Below, piece after piece: positions 1-6,863 of a DNA stretch of 7,390 nt. The translations under genes and the position numbers were made by a program. The DNA comes from Fibrobacteraceae bacterium (lineage in GTDB: Bacteria > Fibrobacterota > Fibrobacteria > Fibrobacterales > Fibrobacteraceae), in assembly GCA_023231365.1 (NCBI GenBank), contig JALNVO010000139.1:1-7390 (forward strand), written 5' to 3'. How positions within the stretch are numbered: the first letter of the stretch is position 1; every line of letters starts with the position of its first letter. A model generated the notes under the pieces. That model was not told the origin of the DNA and did not search any database. It was given only the letters and a program-made list of their open reading frames with translations.

Positions 1-117
1 ACGTTTGATAGCCTTTATGCAAAAGCAGATCAAGCTCTGTATGAGGCGAAATCTTCTGGGAAAAATTCGTTCAAGATCTATGCTGAATTAGATGATTTAG
101 TTCCTACGGCTGGGTAA
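1..117 (+). CDS. GGDEF-domain protein (probable diguanylate cyclase), C-terminal fragment
   Basis: The gene enters from the left edge; only the last 38 codons, in frame from base 1 to the TAA at 115-117, are visible. The fragment reads FDSLYAKADQALYEAKSSGK followed by NSFKIY. This is the typical end of a GGDEF domain, where the family pattern is L-Y-x-x-A-D-x-A-L-Y-x-A-K-x-x-G-(R/K)-N. Proteins with this domain usually make cyclic di-GMP from two GTP. The catalytic GG(D/E)EF loop and any sensor domain lie outside the window, so enzymatic activity cannot be judged; a degenerate, non-catalytic domain would end the same way. A short tail of about 11 residues (AELDDLVPTAG) follows the domain, so GGDEF is the last domain. 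A good intrinsic terminator lies just downstream, making this the last gene of its transcript. Confidence 0.88.
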   Translation, partial: TFDSLYAKADQALYEAKSSGKNSFKIYAELDDLVPTAG

Positions 118-142
118 TTCTGGGCAAATTTTAATTTTATAC

Positions 143-176
143 AAAAGAGTTCTGCATTTTTTGCAGGACTTTTTTG
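143..176 (+). terminator. Rho-independent terminator after the GGDEF gene
   Basis: The arms AGTTCTGCA (148-156) and TGCAGGACT (162-170) pair over nine positions with one G-T wobble around a five-T loop. The 3' arm runs straight into six T residues, with a short A-tract (143-146) before the 5' arm. It lies 26 bases after the GGDEF stop codon. On the minus strand the same hairpin is followed by CTTTTG, so it could weakly stop transcripts arriving from the convergent transporter gene, although that gene ends about 490 bases away. Confidence 0.85.
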
Positions 177-230
177 CTTTAAACGATGTGAACCCTAATC
201 GGCTCAACTTTTCGCGTGAACGAGTTCGCT

Positions 231-425
231 CCTCTGCGCAAGCACATCCCGTATTCCACTCGCCTCTCAGTCATTGAAGATGACCAGCTCCACTCGGTCA
301 TGCAGTTCTGTGCAAGCGCGAGCCCTGCATGACACTCGTTCCGCGTCACTCAAGATGACCTGCTCCACTCAGCCAAGCTTTTCCGAGCAAGCTCGAAACG
401 CTAGGCGTTCGTTCCGCGTCATTCC
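231..425. repeat. Degenerate ~75-bp tandem repeat, about 2.6 units
   Basis: The anchor GCAAGC recurs at 238-243, 312-317 and 387-392, a period of 74-75 bases. A 27-base block beginning TCATTGAAGATGACC at 271 recurs at 346 as TCACTCAAGATGACC, with 23 of 27 positions equal by eye. The block TCGTTCCGCGTCACTC at 336-351 recurs at 409-424 with one difference. The third unit departs from the others after this point, where a hairpin element begins. The units have diverged and do not look like CRISPR: the repeats are unequal and there is no short constant repeat with variable spacers. They resemble the non-coding interspersed repeats found between convergent genes in many bacteria. Function is unknown. 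Confidence 0.65.
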
Positions 426-442
426 GGCCAAGGAGCCGGAAT
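421..442. repeat. Hairpin repeat element, ATTCCGGC / GCCGGAAT arms
   Basis: Perfect 8-bp inverted arms at 421-428 and 435-442 surround the 6-base loop CAAGGA. It directly follows the third tandem-repeat unit. GC-rich stems of this kind, in sequence like 'attccggccaaggagccgga', are a common form of interspersed intergenic palindrome in bacterial genomes. There is no T-run on either side, so a classical terminator is unlikely, though it could protect transcript 3' ends. Confidence 0.6.
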
Positions 443-519
443 CTTGGACGTATCGTTCGATGCTTCGTTCCTTTTGCTCTTTTCCTATCTCAGGCATTCT
501 ATTCGACGATAGCAGCAAG

Positions 520-540
520 ACCCCGGATCAAGTCCGGGGT
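520..540. repeat. Hairpin repeat element, ACCCCGGA / TCCGGGGT arms
   Basis: Perfect 8-bp arms at 520-527 and 533-540 surround the loop TCAAG. The sequence 'accccggatcaagtccgggg' followed by TGAC is a recurring type of intergenic palindrome in several bacterial phyla. It lies about 127 bases beyond the transporter's stop codon on the minus strand and could act as a 3'-end stem for that message, but no T-tract follows it in that direction. Confidence 0.62.
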
Positions 541-573
541 GACATTTAGGAGGCGCATTTACACATAGGTATC

Positions 574-585
574 GTCCGGGGTAAC
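574..585. repeat. Partial (half-arm) copy of the ACCCCGGA/TCCGGGGT element
   Basis: GTCCGGGGTAAC here matches GTCCGGGGTGAC at 532-543 in 11 of 12 positions, 42 bases downstream. The matching left arm is absent (the preceding bases are CATAGGTATC), so this copy cannot form the hairpin by itself, but it could pair with the left arm at 520-527 as an alternative partner. Confidence 0.4.
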
Positions 586-666
586 GTTGCAAGGCTTGTT
601 CTTGTATAGAAGGGGTTATCGTTTCCCGCTATGACGTAATATTTAGAGGCATCTTTTACTAGAAAA

Positions 667-2055
667 CTAAATTTCCTCGAGTTTCTTTCCTTTTGTTTCT
701 TTAACGAACTTGACGACAAAGATGATGGAGAGGAGGGCACAGATGGTGTAAAATCCATACGCGACGAAGAGTCCTAAGTTTGCAAGGATAATGGGAAATG
801 TCATAATAATGATGAAGTTCGCTATCCATTGTGCAGATGTTGCGACGGACATTGCCGCTCCCCGGATGCGATTGTTGAACATTTCGCCAAGGAGCACCCA
901 GACTACCGGGCCCCAAGAAGCCCCGAAACTCAAAATGTACAAGTGCGCTGCAACGAGGGCTAGCGTTGCTTGAGCGGAGGTCATGTTGATCTGTCCGCCG
1001 GAGGATTGCGTTGTGGTAAAGAGAAATGTAAGCATCCCGAGTGTAATGGTCATTCCGATAGATCCTGCAAGGAGAAGAGGCTTGCGCCCGATCTTGTCGA
1101 TAAGGGAGATGGCTACAAGTGTAGAGGCTATATTCACGGTACCGGAGAGCACATTGATAAGGAGCGCGGAGTTCTCGGTAAAGCCTGCGGCCTTCCAGAG
1201 GGAGGATCCATAATAGAATACAACGTTGATTCCCACGAATTGTTGGAATACGCTCAAGCCGATCCCTATCCAGACGATGGGGAGAATTTTTCCGTTGAGG
1301 AAGATATCTGTGAAGCGAGGCTTGTGTTCTTTGTTGAGACTGTTGCGGATTTCGTCAATGGTCTGAGAAATTTCTTGCTCAGGCAAGATCCTCGCGAGGA
1401 CTTGAATGGCTTTTGACTCTTGCTTAATAGTAACTAAGTAACGTGGAGATTCTGGAATGAGAAGAATAAGAAGTGTGTAGAAAATAGAAGGAATGCCTTC
1501 GCTCCAGAACATCCAGGACCAGGCAGGAATGCCGAATAGGAATGGTGCCGCGGAACTTCCTGCAACGTGGGCCATCCAATAGTCTACGAGGAATGCGGAA
1601 AAGATACCGACGACAATCGCAAGTTGTTGCATAGATGCGAGCCGTCCTCGAATTTTTGCCGGTGCAATTTCTGAAATATAGGTCGGGGCGAGAACGCTTG
1701 CTCCTCCCACGGCAAGGCCTCCCAGTAATCGATACATGACGAACGTAGTTGCTGTGTCGGCGATGCCTGACCCGAGGGCACTGATGAAGAACAGAATACC
1801 CGTGAAGAACATGACTGACTTTCGTCCGAATTTATCGGCGAGGTTACCCGCAAAGAATGCGCCGAGTGCACATCCTAGCAGCATGGACGCTACTGCGAAA
1901 CCGGAGGCGACGGATCCTGTGTGAAACGCCTTTGTGATGGCCTCCACGGTTCCGTTGATGATCGCACTATCGTAGCCGAATAGAAAACCGCCAATGGCGG
2001 CTACTGAGCTTAAAAATAGGGAGTGGAGAGAAAAGTTTATTCTTTGTGTTTGCAT
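667..2055 (-). CDS. MFS sugar porter family sugar:H+ symporter (XylE/GLUT-like; glucose favoured)
   Basis: This 462-residue inner-membrane transporter has about 12 membrane segments. Sugar-porter signatures appear in order: GYDSAIING (27-35), DKFGRKS (74-80), PTYISEIAPAKIRG (124-137), PESPRYL (201-207), QQFVGIN (271-277), DKIGRKPL (320-327), WGPVVWVLL (381-389), AQW (408-410) and ETKGKKLEEI (453-462). Aligned without gaps to E. coli XylE recalled from memory, the polar sugar ligands are all kept: Q144, Q271, Q272, N277, N308, W386, Q409. D29 (XylE D27), R109 and E186 of the proton-coupling network are also present, which supports H+ symport. XylE Q175 and L297 are replaced by I151 and F280, as in human GLUT1, so glucose is a better guess than xylose. 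The ATG at 2055 leaves eight residues before the first membrane segment and no other start fits; no clear Shine-Dalgarno precedes it. It is a single gene, divergent from gltB. Family assignment is secure; the substrate is inferred. Confidence 0.93.
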   Translation of the reverse strand: MQTQRINFSLHSLFLSSVAAIGGFLFGYDSAIINGTVEAITKAFHTGSVASGFAVASMLLGCALGAFFAGNLADKFGRKSVMFFTGILFFISALGSGIADTATTFVMYRLLGGLAVGGASVLAPTYISEIAPAKIRGRLASMQQLAIVVGIFSAFLVDYWMAHVAGSSAAPFLFGIPAWSWMFWSEGIPSIFYTLLILLIPESPRYLVTIKQESKAIQVLARILPEQEISQTIDEIRNSLNKEHKPRFTDIFLNGKILPIVWIGIGLSVFQQFVGINVVFYYGSSLWKAAGFTENSALLINVLSGTVNIASTLVAISLIDKIGRKPLLLAGSIGMTITLGMLTFLFTTTQSSGGQINMTSAQATLALVAAHLYILSFGASWGPVVWVLLGEMFNNRIRGAAMSVATSAQWIANFIIIMTFPIILANLGLFVAYGFYTICALLSIIFVVKFVKETKGKKLEEI

Positions 2056-2110
2056 ATTGTCAAATTACACCCAAAAATGTGCGGGGGATAATTCAAATTT
2101 TACAAAAATT

Positions 2111-2150
2111 GCGAAAATCGCCATAGTATAGCGAAAATTGCTATTTTAGC
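2111..2150. promoter_or_regulatory. Cluster of three 11-bp hyphenated palindromes, operator-like
   Basis: GCGAAAATCGC (2111-2121), GCGAAAATTGC (2131-2141) and, on the opposite strand, GCTAAAATAGC (2140-2150) share the pattern GC(G/T)AAAATNGC. The first two are spaced exactly 20 bases apart, close to two helical turns. The middle one extends to TAGCGAAAATTGCTA (2129-2143). They lie 56-95 bases upstream of the transporter start codon and surround its candidate -10 hexamer, a typical place for repressor binding. A weaker relative, ACAAAATTGT, is at 2196-2205. The regulator is unknown and none is encoded in the window. AT-rich DNA produces short palindromes by chance, but the shared flanking GC pairs argue against chance alone. 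Confidence 0.42.
2125..2130 (-). promoter_or_regulatory. Candidate -10 element for the sugar transporter
   Basis: On the minus strand this reads TATACT, matching five of six positions of the bacterial TATAAT consensus. It would start transcription near 2118 and give a leader of about 60 bases. No good -35 hexamer lies at 16-18 bases spacing (CAAGCT at 17), so it would need an activator or be a weak promoter. It falls between the first and second operator-like palindromes. Confidence 0.3.
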
Positions 2151-2186
2151 TTGAGTTATTACGGTTTCTTTCTTTAAATTTGCTGT

Positions 2187-2216
2187 TTGAGAACGACAAA
2201 ATTGTACTTTTTTAAA
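2187..2216 (+). promoter_or_regulatory. Candidate gltB promoter (weak)
   Basis: TTGAGA (2187-2192) is followed 18 bases later by TTTAAA (2211-2216), which would give a leader of about 115 bases before gltB. Competing possibilities are TTGAAC (2265-2270) with TAGTGT (2289-2294), and the perfect TATAAT at 2319-2324, which lacks a -35 and sits only 14 bases before the ATG. The sequence does not decide between them. Confidence 0.2.
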
Positions 2217-2329
2217 AATTAAATTACAGTTTTGTTTGTTATTTTTTTAAACCCCCCTTTACTCTTGAACGTGAGTCATCTACTTTTCTAGTGTAAAGAT
2301 AGATAAAATGAATTTGTCTATAATGAAGT

Positions 2330-2334
2330 AGGAG
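2330..2334 (+). promoter_or_regulatory. Shine-Dalgarno site of gltB
   Basis: AGGAG lies four bases before the ATG at 2339. The spacing is slightly short but acceptable. It fixes the start, which also places the catalytic cysteine at residue 16 after a short propeptide, as expected for this family. Confidence 0.7.
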
Positions 2335-2338
2335 TAAT

Positions 2339-5300
2339 ATGAAGGCACAAGGACTCTATAACTCGCAATACGAACACGATGCGTGCGGGGTGGGCTTTGT
2401 TTTAAATATGAATGCCAAGAAGGAACACAAAATCGTTGAAAATGGCGTAAATGTGTTGGTGAACCTTCTTCACAGAGGTGCAACGGGTGCTGATGTGAAT
2501 ACGGGCGATGGCGCGGGGCTGCTTTTAGAAATTCCAGATCGGTTCTTTAAGGAATCCTTGAAGATGAAGCTCCCTGCGATGGGTAAATATGCTGTGGGTA
2601 TGCTCTTTTTGCCGGAAGCTGATGCAAAGCGCCGTACTGTGCGCACGATGTTTGAAAGAATCGCCCACGAAGAAAATTTCAATGTACTCGCTTTTCGCGA
2701 TGTTCCGTGCAAGCCGGAAGTCCTTGGTGAAAGTGCTCGTGAAGTCATGCCCCACGTGGCCCAGATTTTCCTCGAGTCCAAGCTGGGACTTGATGGCGAT
2801 GCATTGGAGCGCGCTCTGCTCGTGCTCCGCAAGAGAGCTGAACACGAAAGCGAACTTCCTGCGGATGGCTGTGACGGATTCTATATCGCAAGCCTTTCTG
2901 CCCGTACGATCGTGTACAAGGGAATGATGACTGGACCTCAGGTACCGCTCTTTTATCCCGATTTGAAAAATGATCTTTTTGAAAGTGCTGTTGCTGTCGT
3001 CCACCAGCGCTATTCTACCAACACCTTCCCGAGTTGGCCTTTGGCTCAGCCGTTCCGCTTCCTCGCTCATAATGGAGAAATCAATACGATCCGCGGAAAC
3101 CGGAATTGGATGCGCGCTCGTGAAGCGAACATCTCTTCTCCTCTTTTTGGCGAAGACGTAAAGAAGCTCGTGCCGATCCTCGAAAACGGTTCGAGTGATT
3201 CGGGCAACTTGGACAACGTCCTTGAAGTTCTTACTCTCGGCGGTCGCGAAGTCGGTCACTCGATGATGATGTTGATGCCACAGGCTTGGGGCAAAAAGCA
3301 TGCGATGGGGCCAGATCTTAGGGGTTTCTTCGAATTCCACGCGGGAATTATGGAACCTTGGGACGGCCCTGCTGCAGTTGCCTTTACGGATGGCAAATGG
3401 GTAGGAGCAACTCTTGACCGCAATGGACTTCGCCCTGCGCGCTATACGATTACAAATGATGGCTTTATGGTGTTTGCCTCTGAAGTCGGAGTCTTGGACA
3501 TTCCCGCAGAGAATGTCAAGGAAAAGGGATCCCTCCGTCCAGGGCAGATGCTTTTGATTAATATGGAAACGGGTCGCTTTTATAAGGATGCGGAAATTAA
3601 GTCCCGTTTTGCCCGTAAGGTTCCCTATCGCCGCTGGGTCAAGGAAAACCACATTGACATTCACGGTTTCTTCAATGCCGTTGGCGAGGTTGTGGGCGAT
3701 CCTTCGACGCTTGTCAAGCGCCAGAGACTTTTTGGCTATACAAGAGAGGATTTAGAGATCATTCTCAATGCGATGGCTTCCAGTGGCGTAGAACCGATCG
3801 GTTCTATGGGCTCGGATCAGCCGCTTGCCGTGCTTTCTGAAAAGCCGCAACTTCTCTATTGGTACTTTAAACAGTTGTTTGCTCAAGTGACAAATCCGCC
3901 GATTGATCCAATTCGCGAAGAGCTTGTGATGAGCCTGATGACTTTCCTCGGGATTCATGACAACTTCCTTGCGGAAGAACCTTCTCAGGCGCGTTTGGTC
4001 AAGTTCCGCTATCCGGTGCTTTCCAATGAAGATTTGGGTCGTATCCGCACTCTCAATTATGATGATTATAAGAGCGTTACAATCAAGATGGCCTTCCCGG
4101 TGCTTTCGGATCGCAAGTCCGCAGGCGAACTCCTCGAAGAAGCATTGGATGCTCTTTGCCGCAATGTGGAAGAAAAAGTTCGTGCTGGATACAGCATTAT
4201 TATTTTAAGTGACAAGGATTTGCCGGAAGAAATGGCTCCGATGCCGGCTCTCCTCGCCGTTTCCGCTGTGAACCAATACCTTTCCCGCCGTGCGATACGC
4301 ACGAGTTGCGGACTCATCCTTGAAACGGGTGAAGCAAGGGAAGTGATGCATGTGGCAAGCCTTCTCGGATTTGGCGCGACTGCGGTGAACCCGTATCTCG
4401 CCTTTGAGTCCATCGCGGAGCTTTCCCGTGCCGGAGAATTAGACGTACACCTCGGTGTGACGGAAGCGATTGAACATTACATCGATGCGATGAATAAGGG
4501 CCTTAAGAAGGTGATGAGCCGTATGGGTATTTCTACCCTCCGCAGCTACAGGAATGCCCAAGTGTTCGAAATTGTCGGCATTTCTTCCAAGGTTGTGGAC
4601 AAGTATTTTGCTGGTACGGCGAGCCGCGTCGGCGGTATCGGCCTCGAAGAAATTGCAAAGGAAGCGCTTATGCGCTGGCGTTCTAGCATTGAAGGCCAGG
4701 GTGCGCTTCTCCCTGTTGGTGGTGAATATCGCTATCGTAAGGATGGCGAACGCCATCTCTGGACTCCCGAAGCGATTGCCAATTTGCAGATTTCTCTTCG
4801 CACTTCGGATTATGCCCGCTACAAAAAGTATGCGGCCTGCATCAATGACCAAGTAAAGCATCAAAGCACTCTCCGTGGGCTCTTTGCTTTCAAGAAGACG
4901 AACTCGGTTCCTATCGAAGAAGTGGAGCCGGCTTCTGAAATCGTAAAGCGCTTTGTGACAGGTGCAATGAGCTATGGCGCTATTTCTCAAGAAGCGCACG
5001 AAGCAATTGCGATTGCAATGAACCGCATCGGTGCAAAGAGCAACTGTGGTGAAGGCGGTGAAGATCCGAAGCGCTATGAGAAGCTTTCAAATGGAGATTC
5101 TCTTTCGAGTGCTACCAAGCAGGTAGCGAGCGGGCGCTTCGGCGTTACTTCGGAATACCTCGTGAACGCGAAGGAAATACAGATCAAGATTGCACAAGGT
5201 GCAAAGCCTGGTGAAGGCGGTCAGCTTCCTGGTCATAAGGTGAATGAAGAAATCGCACGCGTGCGCCATTCGACTCCGGGTGTCACTCTCATCAGTCCTC

Positions 5301-6850
5301 CGCCTCACCACGATATTTATTCGATTGAAGATATTGCTCAGCTCATCTATGATTTGCGGAATGCAAACGATGAAGCTCGCGTGTCCGTCAAGCTCGTCTC
5401 TGAAGCTGGTGTGGGTACGGTTGCCGCTGGCGTTGCCAAGGCTCGTGCCGATATGATTCTCATCTCTGGCTATGATGGAGGTACGGGGGCCTCTCCGCTT
5501 TCTTCCATCAAGCATGCCGGAGCTCCTTGGGAACTCGGACTTTCCGAGACCCAGACGACCCTTGTTTTGAACTCGTTGAGAAGCCGAGTCCGCTTGCAGG
5601 TCGATGGTCAGCTGAAGACTGGCCGCGATGTGGTGATTGGCGCTCTCCTTGGTGCAGAAGAATTCGGATTTGCAACTGCCGTTCTCGTATCTCTCGGATG
5701 CGTGATGATGCGCCATTGCCATTCCAATACCTGCCCGGTCGGCGTTGCTACTCAGGATCCCGAGCTTCGCAAACGCTTCAAGGGCACTCCGGAGAATGTA
5801 ATCCAGTTCTTTATGTTCGTTGCAGAAGAAGTTCGCGAATATATGGCTCAGCTCGGCTTCCGCAAGTTCGATGAAATGGTGGGCAGAAGCGATCTTCTTG
5901 AAATGAATAAGTCTATAGATTTCTGGAAGGCGAAAGGCCTTGATTATTCTGGAATCCTCTATTCGGCATCCAAGGATCCGTCTGCGACTCATTGCACGGA
6001 ACATCAGGCGACAGGCCTCGAAGGGGCTCTTGATTATGAGTTCCTCAAGGAAATCGGCGATGGTATTGAAACTGGTCGCAAGGTTGTCATTGAACATCCT
6101 ATTCGCAACATTCACCGTACGGTGGGTACAATTATTTCGAGCCGTATTGCCCGCAAGTATGGTTACAAAGGCCTTCCTGATGATTCCATTACCCTTCGCT
6201 TAAAGGGGTCTGCAGGGCAGAGTCTCGGTGCATTTGGTGCTCACGGTCTTACCATTGAACTTGAAGGCGAAGCAAACGATTACATCGGGAAAGGCCTTTC
6301 GGGTGGAAAGATCATCGTCCGTCCGGCAGCGGGTTCTAAGTTTGCTCCGGAAGATAATGTTATCGGCGGAAACGTCATCCTTTATGGCGCAACTTCCGGT
6401 GAACTTTATCTCAATGGCCGCGCTGGTGAGCGTTTTGCCATCCGCAACAGCGGAGCTCTTGCCGTTGTCGAAGGAATTGGCGATCACGCTTGCGAATACA
6501 TGACTGGAGGAAGAGTCGTCGTACTCGGGCCTACTGGCATTAATTTCGGCGCTGGAATGAGCGGAGGAATTGCTTACGTCTATGATGAAAATGGACGCTT
6601 TGACAGCCTTTGCAATACGGAAATGGTGGATTTGGACACGCTGGATTTGAACGATGAAAGCGAACTCAAAAAATTGCTAGAAAATCATTTGCGTTACACC
6701 TTGAGCCCCAAAGCCAAGAGAATTCTTGAAAATTGGGAACGCGAGCGTGAACGCTTTGTCAAGGTGTTCCCCATGGAGTATCGCCGCGTTCTCGGCGCCA
6801 TGAGTAAGAAGGATAGTGAAGTCCCGCGCACCGCAAAAACCCGCGAATAA
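2339..6850 (+). CDS. gltB: Glutamate synthase (NAD(P)H) large (alpha) subunit
   Basis: This complete 1503-residue protein is of the usual length for bacterial GltB. With GltD it converts glutamine plus 2-oxoglutarate to two glutamates in the cytoplasm (GS-GOGAT ammonia assimilation). Domains in order are as follows. The class II glutamine amidotransferase (about 16-450) has nucleophile C16 in YEHDACGVGF, exposed by removal of a 15-residue propeptide, with QRYSTNTFPSW (223-233) and HNGEINTIRGN (244-254). The central domain (about 460-760) includes GSMGSDQPLAVLS and QVTNPPIDPIREE. The FMN-binding synthase domain (about 840-1210) includes MSYGAIS (877-883), GAKPGEGGQLPG (954-965) and SGYDGGTGASP. 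The [3Fe-4S] ligands C1121, C1127 and C1132 have C-x5-C-x4-C spacing. The glycine-rich C-terminal beta-helix (about 1240-1450) includes GAHGL and MSGGIAYVYDENG. All key residues I can check are intact. The start has AGGAG four bases upstream. gltD follows after 13 bases, so the two are almost certainly co-transcribed. NADPH versus NADH cannot be read from this subunit. Confidence 0.98.
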   Translation: MKAQGLYNSQYEHDACGVGFVLNMNAKKEHKIVENGVNVLVNLLHRGATGADVNTGDGAGLLLEIPDRFFKESLKMKLPAMGKYAVGMLFLPEADAKRRTVRTMFERIAHEENFNVLAFRDVPCKPEVLGESAREVMPHVAQIFLESKLGLDGDALERALLVLRKRAEHESELPADGCDGFYIASLSARTIVYKGMMTGPQVPLFYPDLKNDLFESAVAVVHQRYSTNTFPSWPLAQPFRFLAHNGEINTIRGNRNWMRAREANISSPLFGEDVKKLVPILENGSSDSGNLDNVLEVLTLGGREVGHSMMMLMPQAWGKKHAMGPDLRGFFEFHAGIMEPWDGPAAVAFTDGKWVGATLDRNGLRPARYTITNDGFMVFASEVGVLDIPAENVKEKGSLRPGQMLLINMETGRFYKDAEIKSRFARKVPYRRWVKENHIDIHGFFNAVGEVVGDPSTLVKRQRLFGYTREDLEIILNAMASSGVEPIGSMGSDQPLAVLSEKPQLLYWYFKQLFAQVTNPPIDPIREELVMSLMTFLGIHDNFLAEEPSQARLVKFRYPVLSNEDLGRIRTLNYDDYKSVTIKMAFPVLSDRKSAGELLEEALDALCRNVEEKVRAGYSIIILSDKDLPEEMAPMPALLAVSAVNQYLSRRAIRTSCGLILETGEAREVMHVASLLGFGATAVNPYLAFESIAELSRAGELDVHLGVTEAIEHYIDAMNKGLKKVMSRMGISTLRSYRNAQVFEIVGISSKVVDKYFAGTASRVGGIGLEEIAKEALMRWRSSIEGQGALLPVGGEYRYRKDGERHLWTPEAIANLQISLRTSDYARYKKYAACINDQVKHQSTLRGLFAFKKTNSVPIEEVEPASEIVKRFVTGAMSYGAISQEAHEAIAIAMNRIGAKSNCGEGGEDPKRYEKLSNGDSLSSATKQVASGRFGVTSEYLVNAKEIQIKIAQGAKPGEGGQLPGHKVNEEIARVRHSTPGVTLISPPPHHDIYSIEDIAQLIYDLRNANDEARVSVKLVSEAGVGTVAAGVAKARADMILISGYDGGTGASPLSSIKHAGAPWELGLSETQTTLVLNSLRSRVRLQVDGQLKTGRDVVIGALLGAEEFGFATAVLVSLGCVMMRHCHSNTCPVGVATQDPELRKRFKGTPENVIQFFMFVAEEVREYMAQLGFRKFDEMVGRSDLLEMNKSIDFWKAKGLDYSGILYSASKDPSATHCTEHQATGLEGALDYEFLKEIGDGIETGRKVVIEHPIRNIHRTVGTIISSRIARKYGYKGLPDDSITLRLKGSAGQSLGAFGAHGLTIELEGEANDYIGKGLSGGKIIVRPAAGSKFAPEDNVIGGNVILYGATSGELYLNGRAGERFAIRNSGALAVVEGIGDHACEYMTGGRVVVLGPTGINFGAGMSGGIAYVYDENGRFDSLCNTEMVDLDTLDLNDESELKKLLENHLRYTLSPKAKRILENWERERERFVKVFPMEYRRVLGAMSKKDSEVPRTAKTRE

Positions 6851-6857
6851 AGGAGAG
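6851..6857 (+). promoter_or_regulatory. Shine-Dalgarno site of gltD
   Basis: AGGAGAG begins immediately after the gltB stop codon (TAA 6848-6850) and is six bases from the gltD ATG at 6864. It is a strong site that confirms the gltD start and supports coupled expression of the two subunits from one message. Confidence 0.85.
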
Positions 6858-6863
6858 AACTTT

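Larger units (their letters stand above)
177..666. other. Convergent intergenic region without a credible gene, rich in repeats
   Basis: This ~490-bp stretch separates two genes that converge on it: the GGDEF gene from the left and the transporter from the right. I see no tRNA, rRNA or protein gene. An open frame on the plus strand (274-549) and one on the minus strand (546-758) exist. The first is a translation of repeat and hairpin DNA, and the second overlaps the transporter's 3' end out of frame. Neither has a ribosome binding site or recognisable domain. The contents are a degenerate ~75-bp tandem repeat (about 231-425), two hairpin elements (421-442 and 520-540) and a partial copy of the second (574-585). 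No clear T-tailed terminator for the transporter was found here on the minus strand. Confidence 0.7.
2056..2338. promoter_or_regulatory. AT-rich divergent promoter region between the sugar transporter and gltB
   Basis: This 283-bp spacer separates the 5' ends of two divergent genes, so it must hold at least two promoters. It is far richer in A and T than the flanking genes and contains no ORF worth calling. The half nearest the transporter has a cluster of 11-bp palindromes and a candidate -10. The half nearest gltB has long T and A runs, a run of six C at 2252-2257 and several weak promoter-like hexamers. No riboswitch, tRNA-like fold or sigma-54 (GG-N10-GC) promoter was recognised. Confidence 0.75.

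Noticed and set aside
231..425. Possible CRISPR array
   Set aside because: There are only about three units of ~75 bp, diverged along their whole length, with no constant 25-40 bp repeat separated by unique spacers and no cas genes nearby.
274..549. Plus-strand 91-residue open frame in the convergent spacer
   Set aside because: It is a translation of the tandem repeat and both hairpins (peptides such as VIPAKEPES and KTPDQVRGD come from palindromic repeat DNA), with no ribosome binding site and very Ser/Arg-rich composition.
546..758. Minus-strand 70-residue open frame at the transporter 3' end
   Set aside because: As a gene it is unsupported: its first half overlaps the transporter out of frame, there is no ribosome binding site and no known domain.
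970..1416. Plus-strand 148-residue open frame opposite the transporter
   Set aside because: It lies wholly antisense to a strongly supported membrane protein gene, has no recognisable domain and no upstream start signal; it is a shadow frame.
2056..2338. Riboswitch or glutamine-responsive leader RNA upstream of gltB
   Set aside because: The spacer is too AT-rich and lacks stable GC-paired stems; I saw no conserved aptamer motif or terminator/antiterminator pair before the gltB Shine-Dalgarno.
2525..3664. Minus-strand 379-residue open frame inside gltB
   Set aside because: It is antisense to the conserved amidotransferase domain; its length is explained by gltB codon usage, and its sequence resembles no family.
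5087..6115. Minus-strand 342-residue open frame inside gltB
   Set aside because: It is antisense to the FMN/iron-sulfur region of gltB; no domain, start signal or codon pattern supports a real gene.
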